Source: Calothrix sp. NIES-4105
GTDB lineage: Bacteria > Cyanobacteriota > Cyanobacteriia > Cyanobacteriales > Nostocaceae
Assembly: GCF_002368415.1 (NCBI RefSeq)
Contig: NZ_AP018293.1
Coordinates: forward strand, 41,313-105,312
DNA: 64,000 bases
Reading direction: 5' to 3'
The position numbers and the translations under genes were made by a program. Under the pieces are notes generated by a model that saw only the letters and a list, made by a program, of their open reading frames with translations, had not been told where the DNA came from and searched no databases. Shown here in pieces: positions 44,565 to 53,212 of this stretch; the first letter of the stretch is position 1; each line of letters opens with the position of its first letter.

Positions 44565-45019
44565 TACTTACCTCCTAGTTTTATAGTTGAGTATTTAGCT
44601 TCATACATTAGAGCCGACGCAAAAACTTTTACCAGTTCTTCTGCTTTGTAGTTCCGCTCCTTGTCAAAATACTTGCCGTTGACTTGAGTAACTGAACCCT
44701 GAAACCATCTTAAAATGGTAGTACGATGTGCTTTATTTTTAGTCCGTTTCTGCAACTCCTTAAAGATTACATCTCCCTTTACTATTACCTTTTGGTTGGC
44801 TAGTTTCTGTGCCTGGACATGGCACTCAATCAATTGTTTCAGGGATAGTTTTGTGTATTGTTTTTCTAGCTTCAACCCTGCAACCACTTGAAGGTTTTCT
44901 AGATTCAAAACCATCTCACAATCCCGGAGAACTTTCTTTAATCGATACCAAGCACTATCCGAAATTGTGCTTCCCAAATGCAATTCAAAATATTTTTTGG
45001 CATCAAGATTACGCAACAT
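44564..45019 (-). CDS. Hypothetical protein, first gene of the leftward operon
   Basis: 151 residues, helical. The region KNKAHRTTILRWFQGSV resembles a helix-turn-helix recognition stretch, so DNA binding is possible but unproven. AAGGAG directly abuts the ATG; a TTG one codon later is an alternative start. It diverges from the ribbon-helix-helix gene at 45504, and the shared gap is the likely control region of both. Confidence 0.6.
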   Translation of the reverse strand: MLRNLDAKKYFELHLGSTISDSAWYRLKKVLRDCEMVLNLENLQVVAGLKLEKQYTKLSLKQLIECHVQAQKLANQKVIVKGDVIFKELQKRTKNKAHRTTILRWFQGSVTQVNGKYFDKERNYKAEELVKVFASALMYEAKYSTIKLGGK

Positions 45020-45503
45020 CTCCTTCTTCCAAGCTGTATAACTTTATGAATGCACTCTCGCTCTGCTGCACTCTCGGTACTTTGCACTTCACACCTTGCA
45101 CTAGCAAAAGCAAATACGATTTTTTAGTATTTCTGGCTCTGAGAGAATTTTGCAAACAGCAGCAAACGAACATAGAACCGGGATAAGTAAGGGTTGTAAT
45201 GGACTTTGTGCAGTTCGCTGTCACTTGCAAATCTCAAGCAACTGGTTACAGCGTAAGACTTACAACTTTTACTCTCAGGTGGCGCCACTTTGCACTAATT
45301 TTTTTTCCTCCGGGATTCTTGCCTCCTTATCCTTGTTGGATTTTTTGCATATCTGGGTACGGGTGTCAGAAGTCACAGACAATTAACGCTTTAACCTTGG
45401 CTAAAACAATATTAGCAAAAAGTGCAGCACTTAAACACACTGTACAGCACAAGTTTGCTAAAGTAGTTTATAAGTTGCACTATTAGAAAGGAGTTTTATA
45501 AAG
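45020..45503. promoter_or_regulatory. Divergent control region between leftward operon and RHH gene
   Basis: No supported gene in 484 bases. TGCACTCTCG occurs twice in close succession (near 45052 and 45068), and TGCACT recurs near 45475 and inside the downstream gene, so these may be binding sites of the neighbouring RHH protein. TATAAG near 45469 could be a -10 element for the rightward gene. Open frames crossing the region read as random. Confidence 0.4.
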
Positions 45504-45716
45504 ATGCAGATTAAAATGCCGTCAAAGTGGCGAGTTACCGCGAATATCGATGAGGAGATGCAGAAGAAACTTGAAGCTTGGGCTATTCAAGAAAACAGAA
45601 GTGTCAGCAGTTTGGTGGCGACCATTTTAAAAGAAGCGGTTAAGTCCCACGATGAAGGAGTTTATCTGCACTCTCAAAGCTTCCCCAATCGGCACAAAGA
45701 TAAAAGGGATTCATAG
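45504..45716 (+). CDS. Ribbon-helix-helix (CopG-like) DNA-binding protein
   Basis: 70 residues. WRVTANIDEEMQKKLEAWAI is the ribbon and first helix, and NRSVSSLVATILKEAVKSH the turn and second helix, as in CopG/Arc repressors. AAAGGAG ten bases before the ATG is a good ribosome binding site. Such proteins regulate plasmid copy number, partition or transfer. Its position between two divergent plasmid modules suggests it represses one or both. Confidence 0.85.
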   Translation: MQIKMPSKWRVTANIDEEMQKKLEAWAIQENRSVSSLVATILKEAVKSHDEGVYLHSQSFPNRHKDKRDS

Positions 45717-46145
45717 TGACGATGACTAGAAATATAAACGTTGCTAATATCAATCTTTCTTTCTTTGCCAGCAATACCATTATCTGCGCGCGGACTGGGG
45801 AGTACTGCGCGAATACGCGCTCGTTGCAACGCTTGCAGCAGAACCAACACTACACATCCTCTTCATCAGTTAAAGATAAGGAGGATTGCAGGAGCATTAT
45901 TGACATTAACCCACTTACACTACCGTCGCTGTCATTGGGAGAACGCGCGCGTCTACCGAAATGTTCAGCCATCTGCTTTGTACGCTCCGCTACCATCCTA
46001 TCCGCTATAAAAGAAAAGCTGGGCAAGTATTTTCCTTTATGGCGGTTCAAAGTTTCATCTCTAAGGTAATCCCTACCCAATATTTTCAAGTACAATTTTC
46101 TTGCATAATTATTTGACTAATGTTTACCTGACAGCAAAACATGTT
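45717..46145. other. Gap before the putative rep gene
   Basis: No supported gene. The first half is GC-rich with GCGCGC clusters (45786, 45943); the last 100 bases are AT-rich and should hold the promoter of the gene at 46146. Open frames on both strands have no recognisable content. Confidence 0.4.
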
Positions 46146-47747
46146 ATGACTCAAGACAACTCCAAACCAACCAAATTTAATGACATAGATGGACTAACTA
46201 ATTCTTTTATATCTGAAATTAAAGACAACATCCGGCAAGTTATACGCGATAAGCTGCCTCAATATTTACAATCAGAAAATGCATCAGCACGAGGAGAATT
46301 GTCTTTTGACACCGAAGATAATTCAAATTTATTTGAAGCTATCTTTAATCAAGTATTATATAGCACAGTTTCATCAATAGTTTCAGATAATGACCTTGAT
46401 AAAAATCTGAAATCAGAGTATCATAATATAATAAACAATAAAATTAAATCCTCCAATAAAACTCAGCAAGGCTCATTATTTAAATCACAACCATTTGAGG
46501 CTATTGCAGCGGCAGCACTTATGGCTTCTAGTATGAACTGTCAAATAAAGAAAGAAGTTACATGGCAAGCAAATAAAGATGGGGTAGCCCATTCACTGCA
46601 TAAAACTAAAGATTATCCTAAAAATTATATCGAGCATTATATTACAACACCAGGTGATATAACCTTACTTCCTTGGAAGGAAGCTCAACAAATTATTGAG
46701 AAGTTTGGATTTACCAGTGCCAAACTACACTTAATATTTGCTGCTTATACAATGCAGCAGGAAAAGCCTTGGGAAAGCTTATTTACCATAGATGGTAGTG
46801 ATTTGATCGAAAAAATTGGTTGGGATAAGCGAACTGATTTACCGAAGCATGAAAAACTTTTAGAAATAGCAAAAACTGCATTTGCACTGGATTGTTTATT
46901 AGTTAAAACAGTATGGGTAGAAGGTAGAAGTAAAAAGGGTCGTATAAATGCTAGTACACCCATAGGGCGAATGTGGAATATTACAATTGTTCCATATGGT
47001 CAGGTAAATTTATCTGGCAAGATAGAAAAACCTGACGAAGTTAAACTAGTTATTCAACCTGGTACTTGGACTAAATACTTTTTGAACCGAGCAGGAGCAG
47101 AATCAAGAGAAGCATTATATCAGTTTAGTTACTTAGCCCAAGAAGTTTTAAAAATTGACCCCTACCATGATGAACTCGCACTAAGGTTAGCTATATTTTT
47201 AACATTAGATAGTCGTTTTCCACTTGATAGAGACTGCACAGTACAGGAACTATTAGAAATTGCATTACCTACAACAACTATAGATAAAGCGCGGTCAGAT
47301 TGTCGCAGAGCTTATGACTTAAAACAGCGCTGGGATGTTGCAATAACTTTGTTACTCAAGCTGGGTTGGCAAATCACATTTGACGAGAAAACCTACCCTT
47401 CTTGGCTAAGACCAAATTCTAAGGAAAAAAACCCTAGAGGCTATTTAAACAAATTTATGAATGCCTTGCTCAATGTCAAACCTCCAGCCCTTATTCTTGG
47501 ATCTACAGCACCGAAGTTAGAAACCAAAGCTAAACGATTAAAACCCAAAGCCAAGGATAAAGCGTCACAAAGCATTAAATTGACTAGTAGCCAAATTAGA
47601 GAAGCACGTATTGCCAAGGACTGGTCGCAAGCTAAACTTGCTGGTTTTCTGGGTGTATCTCAAAAGCTCGTATCCATGATTGAACTAGGTCAGCACCCAA
47701 TCAATCCACAACTGGGCGAAAAAATTCAAACGCTTTTGGATATCTAA
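46146..47747 (+). CDS. Putative plasmid replication protein with C-terminal XRE helix-turn-helix
   Basis: 533 residues from the ATG at 46146; an in-frame TTG at 46101 would add 15. The C-terminal 60 residues (REARIAKDWSQAKLAGFLGV, then SQKLVSMIELGQHPI) are a classic XRE-type helix-turn-helix. The central region (LPWKEAQQIIEKFGFTSAKL; IGWDKRTDLPKHEKLLEIAK) looks like one or two winged-helix units as in replication initiators, but I could not match a named family. Three perfect 22-bp tandem repeats lie 160 bases after the stop, as expected for iterons bound by an initiator. The gene is AT-rich and lacks the GGCGCC palindrome common elsewhere. Alternative: a replication regulator rather than the initiator. 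Confidence 0.6.
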   Translation: MTQDNSKPTKFNDIDGLTNSFISEIKDNIRQVIRDKLPQYLQSENASARGELSFDTEDNSNLFEAIFNQVLYSTVSSIVSDNDLDKNLKSEYHNIINNKIKSSNKTQQGSLFKSQPFEAIAAAALMASSMNCQIKKEVTWQANKDGVAHSLHKTKDYPKNYIEHYITTPGDITLLPWKEAQQIIEKFGFTSAKLHLIFAAYTMQQEKPWESLFTIDGSDLIEKIGWDKRTDLPKHEKLLEIAKTAFALDCLLVKTVWVEGRSKKGRINASTPIGRMWNITIVPYGQVNLSGKIEKPDEVKLVIQPGTWTKYFLNRAGAESREALYQFSYLAQEVLKIDPYHDELALRLAIFLTLDSRFPLDRDCTVQELLEIALPTTTIDKARSDCRRAYDLKQRWDVAITLLLKLGWQITFDEKTYPSWLRPNSKEKNPRGYLNKFMNALLNVKPPALILGSTAPKLETKAKRLKPKAKDKASQSIKLTSSQIREARIAKDWSQAKLAGFLGVSQKLVSMIELGQHPINPQLGEKIQTLLDI

Positions 47748-47906
47748 TACACACATATTATTACTTACCGACCCGATGAAAGTGTCAACTGTGAAAGGGG
47801 GAGCATCCCGTAAAAGGCTGTTTTTTACTTAAATTTACTTCTAAGAAAATTTCTTGAAAAAATCGCCTTCAAACCCATGTCCTGTATGCATTTGAGCTTT
47901 AGAAGT

Positions 47907-47972
47907 AAAACTCTAGTATCCCCGGATGAAAACTCTAGTATCCCCGGATGAAAACTCTAGTATCCCCGGATG
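47907..47972. repeat. Three perfect 22-bp tandem repeats (candidate iterons)
   Basis: Units at 47907-47928, 47929-47950 and 47951-47972 are identical. Each begins AAAACTCTAG and ends CCCCGGATG. Length, perfect head-to-tail order and position just after a DNA-binding gene fit a plasmid origin. An AT-rich stretch follows (47973-48040). Confidence 0.8.
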
Positions 47973-48405
47973 AACTTTTTAGGTAAATGCTTGCTTTAGA
48001 AGGGTTTTACTTCCTTTTTTAATTTTTAGAAGTACTTAGAGTCGTGAAATTATTAGTAATAAGCCCGTTAAAGCAGGTATGGCATAATCTGGCAGTAGTA
48101 CTAGAAAGCACCCGTCGGCTTCTTTCTGCGATGGCGCGCGCTGCGGTCACGCTCAGTAAATCGCGAACGTTCGCAATTTGCCATAAAGAAGTTTCATGTT
48201 TGATTTCTGACTCATATTTTTTTTACGACTGTAGTCGGAAAAATTTAATTCTTACCCGCAGAGCAGCTCTATACTGCCAAAGCGTTATAAGATAGTTGCA
48301 ATAGTTTTTGTTTACCCGGAACAGATTTTGTTGCATTGAGAGCAGATCACAGCACACGGCGCAAAATCATCTCTCGGTGATTGCTACCAAAACGCTCGTT
48401 ATATT
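47973..48405. other. Gap after the iterons
   Basis: No convincing gene. A 12-base palindrome GCGAACGTTCGC lies at 48163-48174 within a GC-rich segment that interrupts an otherwise AT-rich region. A short open frame from 48044 has no recognisable content. Confidence 0.35.
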
Positions 48406-48436
48406 AAGGAGGTTATGTATGTACGAAAAGGTTTAA
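48406..48436 (+). promoter_or_regulatory. Very strong ribosome binding site with five-codon leader ORF
   Basis: AAGGAGGT (48406-48413) lies five bases before ATG at 48419, which opens a five-codon frame (MYEKV) ending at 48436. An overlapping ATG at 48415 would give 21 codons ending at 48480, but its spacing is one base. The stop of the short frame coincides with the base of the hairpin at 48435-48475, an arrangement like translation-dependent attenuators. Confidence 0.4.
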
Positions 48437-48475
48437 AGGGCAAAAACGCTCTTATGAACGCGGATTTTGCCCTTT
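48435..48475 (+). terminator. Long-stem hairpin after the leader ORF
   Basis: AAAGGGCAAAA (48435-48445) and TTTTGCCCTTT (48465-48475) form a perfect 11-bp stem, with additional pairing inside. The downstream sequence (ATTAAAT) has no long T-run, so it may be an attenuator or an RNA-stabilising structure. Confidence 0.55.
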
Positions 48476-48599
48476 ATTAAATCGAATAATTGCGGCGAAG
48501 AGTTTTATCTCTGAAGACTTAGATAGTGTTGATAGCGTGGGAGTGCTTGATTCACCATTTAAGTTGCCAAAAGAGAAATAACTCCACGTCGTGAACTGG

Positions 48600-48647
48600 T
48601 CAGGAGTTTACTGCATCAGGAGGTTACTGCGTCAGTTGTTTACTGCA
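48600..48647 (+). repeat. Three 16-bp tandem repeats
   Basis: Units at 48600-48615, 48616-48631 and 48632-48647 follow TCAGGAG(T/G)TTACTGC(A/G); the third deviates at positions 5-6. They lie about 620 bases before the CyRepA1 gene and could be a second set of iterons. Confidence 0.6.
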
Positions 48648-48860
48648 CGGCGCTCGTTTCCTGGGAGTTTTCCTTGTGTATACACACATCTTATAGCAAG
48701 TTGTGTCAGTTTTACGTGAAAATTTACAGTTTCGCTAAAAATCAAAAAAATCTGATAATCGTAGCTCGGCAGATTTTTATTGCAGCAGACGCAGAAAATT
48801 TCACGCTCCCGCCAGGAAACTCCTCCAAACGCTTCAAAACCCAACAAATTGGAGGTAACT

Positions 48861-48923
48861 ATGTACTCAATAACAAAATATTGTCAAAAATCATACATCC
48901 GCTTTGAATTTGATCTAAGTTGA
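48861..48923 (+). CDS. 20-codon mini-ORF with strong ribosome binding site
   Basis: GGAGGT ends four bases before the ATG, and the frame encodes MYSITKYCQKSYIRFEFDLS. The spacing and sequence around the start resemble the leader ORF at 48419 (GGAGGT, then ATGTAC). It may be a leader peptide for the replication gene downstream. No known homologue comes to mind. Confidence 0.35.
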   Translation: MYSITKYCQKSYIRFEFDLS

Positions 48924-49140
48924 TAAAGCTTGCCTAACCCACTCAACTAAACACACAAAAAAAAGTCGGTTAGTCAAGTTGCAGCATTTCCTTTCCACCC
49001 AAGACTTAAATTCTTTGGGCAAAACACCTACTAGAGCCTAACCAACAACAATAAAAAACTCACTAAAACGTTAACAAATGTTTAGGCTTAAAAGTAACTA
49101 TCTTGTAATACCTACATCAAGTTTTTAAGGAAGCACTCTT

Positions 49141-49225
49141 GAAGGCAATCGGCAGTAGGCAATCGGCAATTGGCATATATCAACAATCCTTTCCTACTGC
49201 CTACTGACTACTGCCTACTGCCTTT
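49141..49225. repeat. Short tandem GGCAGTA/CTACTGC repeats
   Basis: Copies of AATCGGC and GGCAGTAGGCAATCGGCA are followed, after 20 bases, by ACTGCCTACTGACTACTGCC, partly complementary to the first block. The whole can fold as an imperfect hairpin. This heptamer-type repeat is familiar from filamentous cyanobacteria. It sits just before the CyRepA1 start. Confidence 0.65.
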
Positions 49226-49270
49226 AAGCGATAGCACTTGACTAATCGACTCCTACCCACGGAGAAGAAA

Positions 49271-52200
49271 ATGTCAGAAACTACACAACACCCCAACAAT
49301 CTCACAGGCGCCGAGTATCATGAGCTAGCGGTACAAAGTGCTATACACCCTGCGCTTATCGCCTTAAACTTCCTTCACCTAACAGGGGAAGCAGGTTACG
49401 ACTACCTGTTTACTATTAACGTCCCACGTAAAAATGCAGGTCGGGTGACAGATGGTTTTCTCAAACGCTACAAACATATTGAATTGGGCGGTTTGTGGAT
49501 TAGCGGGTTAGACCCACAGGATAATTGGGTGCCAAGCGATTGGGGACGGTTCAAACCGACTTATCCCCGCATCAACTCCAAGGGTAAACTTATTAAGTAT
49601 GAATCACAGCCGGGGGTATCGAACCGCGTCACCTACTTTGATATTCCGCAGTGTATATGGGATTTAGTAGCACAACGGTACGGCATTAAACGTTATCATT
49701 CTTCATTAGCACGGCGCCTCTCTGATAAATTCGATGCTCTTGTATTTTGGGAATGGGTTAAAAAACATCCAGAAATTCCGATAATCCTGTGCGAAGGGGA
49801 GAAGAAGGCAGCGTGTTTGCTCTCGATGGGGTTTGTTGCAATTGCACTGCCCGGTATTTGGAACGGACGGGTTGGTAAGAAGGACTTTGATGAGAGGCTG
49901 CACCCTGACTTAATACCCATGTGTCAAAAAGGGCGCCAATTTATAATACTTTTTGACTACGAAAGTAAACAGAATACTCGGTGGTCGGTATACCAAGCGA
50001 CCCTACGTACTGGCGAAGCGATTGAAGCAACAGGCTGTACTTGTGAGGTGGCACTGCTACCAGGTCCAGAGAAAGGGGTTGATGATTTTGTCGTCGCGCG
50101 TGCTGCAAACGAAGATGCTAATAAATTATTAACCAGTATTATTGATGACGCAAAGAGTCTCAAAGATTACAGATACTGGTTCTTCCGCAAAAAGCGAGGT
50201 TTGTCACAGTTATACCCCGCAGATATTACAGTTAATGTCAAGTACTTAACCGAAGCTCTTGGCTTTGAAGCAGACGCCGAGTGGGAGACACAGGGTAGCT
50301 CAGACACTCTTACGTGCTTTTATAGTGAGGACGAGGAAATGTACTCAGACACTCCTCCCATCCCCCACTCTAATGCATCCAACAAACCCAAATTCCTACT
50401 ACCAACCAAAGGGCTAGTAGCGTTGTGGAGCGATATGGGCACTGCTAAAACTGAGTTAATGCGCTTTTTCCGTCAACTTTATCCTTCTGTTAGATTTCTT
50501 AACAATGGACATCGGGTTAACTTGCTCAAGAACCTGGCGAGGCGTCTCAATACAGAAATGTACTCAGCACTCAAATATGGGGATTTAGCAAAAGTTGAGG
50601 CCCTTAGTATTACAATTGATAGTTTGCACAAACTCAATACCCAGTCCCTAAAATATGGGTGTATATTTATTGACGAAGCTTGCCAGTACTTAAATCACCT
50701 ACTGCACAGTAAAACCTGTAGAGAATACCGCGCGCAAATTTTAGAAGTACTGCACTATATCGTGTATAACGCAAGACTGGTGGTGATTGCCGACGCGCAC
50801 ATGGATGACGTGACGATGAATTTCTTTGCAGCAATGCGTCCTGAAGGAGAAAAGCCCTGCATTGTTCTGAATGAATATAAGAACGGTGGGCGCCCAATTT
50901 ATTGGTACGAGGGTAAAAACCCTTCTGCATTAGTCGCGCGCATCGCAGCTTCGATAATGTTAGGTAAGAAGGTGATGGTGGTTTCTGACTCGAAGCGATT
51001 TATTAAGAAGTTGGAAATTTTACTAACAAAACAGAAAATTAAGTGCGAAGAATCTGGTGTTACATCAGATATGGACACATCGGATAATGGCGCCAACACT
51101 TTAGAAGCGAATGGTATAAAAATATGGAGTATCCACTCAGATAATTCTGGTAGCGAGGAAAACGTTGCGTTTATTGAGGATATCAGTAACGCTGTAAAAA
51201 ATGTTGAAGTGCTACTTACTTCTCCGAGCTTGGGTACTGGTGTTGATATTCCAGAATATCACTTTGATGCAGTTTTTGGTATTTTTCATGCATCTTCTCA
51301 AACTGCTACCGAATGCGCGCAACAATTATATCGGTATCGCCCGATTGTCCCAATTTACGTATGGGTGGCGTCGTGTCCCTTATTCGGCTACAGACAAACC
51401 AATGCAACCAAAATCCGAAAACAATTACTCGAAACCAATGAAATCACAGCATTCTTAATTAAGATTGACCGAGAAACAGGTAAGCGGGGTGTTGAGAAAG
51501 ATTACGCACTCGAAGCGCATTGTCAATTACTCGCACAACGTAACGAATCTATAAACAATCTCAGGGCTGATTTGCGGGATTTGCTCAAAGGGATGGGTAA
51601 TCAAATTATCCCCGTGGGTGAAAAAGAAGATATTATAGCCCAAAACCACCTAAAAGCCGCTGGGGAAACATTAGACCAAGCCCATTATTTCGCTGTTTCT
51701 TCTTCAGAAAATATTTCCGTTAACGAGTATAAGTCTCGACAGAACAAAGATTACCTATCACCCGAAGAAAAGAACGAGTGCGAAAAGTTCCGCATTGCTG
51801 ACTCCTATGGAATGGAGGTAACACCCGAACTTGTAAGAGAAGACAATGGCGGAATATTGATTAAAAGTATTATCGCACTCGAAGGTTTACTTACTAAATC
51901 TCCTGAGACAATTATTGAACCAAATACAGGCGCCGCATACCCGCTGCCACCAGAAATTGTAGCTTCTAGGGATAGGCTTGAGCGAATGCACTCACCTGTA
52001 TGCTTCGATTGGAAAAACCACTCAGTTGATTGGTTGGCAATGCATCTTCTAGGGCTACCAAATATCGTTGAACGTTTGGTTGATGGGGGAGAAATAACTG
52101 CGGCTGACTTGGAATTAGCACAGATGGTACACATTGCCAAAAAAAATGCAGCCTACATCAAATCAATCCTTGGGTTTACTGTTCCCGAAAAATTTACACC

Positions 52201-52771
52201 AATATGGTTGTTAGGCAGCCTACTTGACCTGTTGGGATTAAAGCTAGATAACCATAAAGTTGGTCCCAAGGGTAAGCAGGTGAAATATTTCTTCCTAAAT
52301 AAGGAGAAATTGGAATTTGCACTCTCCGTTATTAAATACCGGGAACATAAGCGCGCTCTAAAAGAAGAACACGCACGACAAGCAGCCGAAGATCAAGCAC
52401 GCTATGAAGCTGGAATTAAGAAGCAGTACGGGATTAAGCCACCATCTAAGTCAGTATTCACACCCCCCCCTAATTGTAAGGGGAAACCCCCAATGGGAGG
52501 GGAGAATACCAATGATGACCCCATAGAAGAAGAAGTCGGGGAGGGTTGGGAACCCAACGATGGCGATAGTACACCAATCAAAACTAGTCTCAGAATCCTT
52601 TTGAGCGCTATTGCACGGGGGATTGAGGTTGTAAAAGCATTATTCAGAAGTTGGACTGAAACGCGCCGCTGGTGCGTAGTGATGGTGTTAGAAGAATTTG
52701 CCCCGCAATACTTACGTCAACTCGAACAATTGATACCTAACTTTTATGATTGGTTATCAGTAGGTTTGTAA
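49271..52771 (+). CDS. Plasmid replication protein, CyRepA1 family
   Basis: 1,166 residues from ATG 49271, chosen because GGAG lies six bases before it; an upstream in-frame TTG at 49238 would add 11. The N-terminal part (about 100-280) has the Toprim-like primase signature of DUF3854: IILCEGEKKAACLLSMGF, then FIILFDYE and DDFVVARA. The centre is a P-loop helicase: Walker A-like SDMGTAKT (near 392), DEAC box (near 466), LLTSPSLGTGVDIP, and an arginine-finger motif QQLYRYRP (near 685), as in SF2/origin-binding helicases. The C-terminus is charged and low in complexity. The combination of primase-like and helicase modules is that of the cyanobacterial plasmid CyRepA1 proteins, which start plasmid replication. 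Confidence 0.85.
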   Translation: MSETTQHPNNLTGAEYHELAVQSAIHPALIALNFLHLTGEAGYDYLFTINVPRKNAGRVTDGFLKRYKHIELGGLWISGLDPQDNWVPSDWGRFKPTYPRINSKGKLIKYESQPGVSNRVTYFDIPQCIWDLVAQRYGIKRYHSSLARRLSDKFDALVFWEWVKKHPEIPIILCEGEKKAACLLSMGFVAIALPGIWNGRVGKKDFDERLHPDLIPMCQKGRQFIILFDYESKQNTRWSVYQATLRTGEAIEATGCTCEVALLPGPEKGVDDFVVARAANEDANKLLTSIIDDAKSLKDYRYWFFRKKRGLSQLYPADITVNVKYLTEALGFEADAEWETQGSSDTLTCFYSEDEEMYSDTPPIPHSNASNKPKFLLPTKGLVALWSDMGTAKTELMRFFRQLYPSVRFLNNGHRVNLLKNLARRLNTEMYSALKYGDLAKVEALSITIDSLHKLNTQSLKYGCIFIDEACQYLNHLLHSKTCREYRAQILEVLHYIVYNARLVVIADAHMDDVTMNFFAAMRPEGEKPCIVLNEYKNGGRPIYWYEGKNPSALVARIAASIMLGKKVMVVSDSKRFIKKLEILLTKQKIKCEESGVTSDMDTSDNGANTLEANGIKIWSIHSDNSGSEENVAFIEDISNAVKNVEVLLTSPSLGTGVDIPEYHFDAVFGIFHASSQTATECAQQLYRYRPIVPIYVWVASCPLFGYRQTNATKIRKQLLETNEITAFLIKIDRETGKRGVEKDYALEAHCQLLAQRNESINNLRADLRDLLKGMGNQIIPVGEKEDIIAQNHLKAAGETLDQAHYFAVSSSENISVNEYKSRQNKDYLSPEEKNECEKFRIADSYGMEVTPELVREDNGGILIKSIIALEGLLTKSPETIIEPNTGAAYPLPPEIVASRDRLERMHSPVCFDWKNHSVDWLAMHLLGLPNIVERLVDGGEITAADLELAQMVHIAKKNAAYIKSILGFTVPEKFTPIWLLGSLLDLLGLKLDNHKVGPKGKQVKYFFLNKEKLEFALSVIKYREHKRALKEEHARQAAEDQARYEAGIKKQYGIKPPSKSVFTPPPNCKGKPPMGGENTNDDPIEEEVGEGWEPNDGDSTPIKTSLRILLSAIARGIEVVKALFRSWTETRRWCVVMVLEEFAPQYLRQLEQLIPNFYDWLSVGL

Positions 52772-52868
52772 GTAACTAGTAAAAACAACGCCACGAATTG
52801 TACTTGCGCCGCTTTATATAGGTTGGCGTACAGGAAATATTTACCTAAAAAATGAGATTTAAAGTATT

Positions 52869-53074
52869 ATGCAGTACAATAATAATACTGATGATGGCTC
52901 AAAGACATCACGAACAGCGTCTCAACTACAACCCAAGGCTAGTAATAAAAAAAGTGATAATTGGTACACACCACCCCACATTGTTGAGTTGGTTGTGCTT
53001 TGTTTGGGTGAAATTGACCTTGACCCATGTGCAGAAAATGGGAAGAAAATTCCCGCGCGCTCTCATTACACAAT
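52869..53074 (+). pseudogene. DNA N6-adenine methyltransferase, 5' fragment
   Basis: Codes for the N-terminal part of a phage-type adenine methyltransferase: DNWYTPPHIVELVVLCLGEI, then DLDPCAENGKK and IPARSHYT. The reading frame is broken at 53074 by the Tn7-like element and would end with 22 foreign residues at 53141. Joining 53074 to 61100 restores one frame of 370 codons including the stop. No clear ribosome binding site precedes the ATG. Confidence 0.85.
53070..53074. repeat. Target site duplication, left copy (ACAAT)
   Basis: ACAAT directly precedes the element end TGTACATAAAC and is repeated at 61095-61099 directly after the other end. Five bases is the size produced by Tn7-type transposition. 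Confidence 0.9.
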
Positions 53075-53109
53075 TGTACATAAACAATTAAGTTCTTTAC
53101 TTGAATCGT
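53075..53109. repeat. Tn7-like left terminal inverted repeat
   Basis: Starts TGTACATAAACAAT and continues into AAGTTCTTTACT, the first TnsB-type site. Its inverted partner is 61061-61094. Confidence 0.9.
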
Positions 53110-53146
53110 CTGTAAGCTCAATATTTGGTTGTGCTACATAAAATAA

Positions 53147-53212
53147 AGTTTTTTACTGAAAAATAATTTCATCTCTGTAGCTAGTCAATCAAAAACAATA
53201 AAATTGTTTACT
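53147..53212. repeat. Additional spaced TnsB-type sites at the tniQ end
   Basis: AGTTTTTTACTG (53147-53158) and ATTGTTTACTG (53202-53212) resemble the AGTTCTTTACT core of the terminal repeat and lie about 55-60 bases apart. The innermost overlaps the stop codon of tniQ. Confidence 0.6.

Noticed and set aside
45009..45230. Leftward frame of 73 codons upstream of the operon
   Set aside because: Composition reads as random (CCCLQNSLRA and the like) and it overlaps the start of the next gene only by chance; not enough evidence.
45716..46095. Rightward and leftward frames of 81-117 codons between the RHH gene and the putative rep gene
   Set aside because: No family resemblance, poor starts, and mutually overlapping on both strands in a GC-rich patch.
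48044..48295. Rightward frame of 83 codons after the iterons
   Set aside because: GTG start without a ribosome binding site; passes through a GC-rich palindrome; no recognisable protein.
48632..48907. Overlapping frames of 71 and 77 codons on opposite strands
   Set aside because: Neither has coding character; the short 20-codon frame at 48861 with GGAGGT is the better candidate there.
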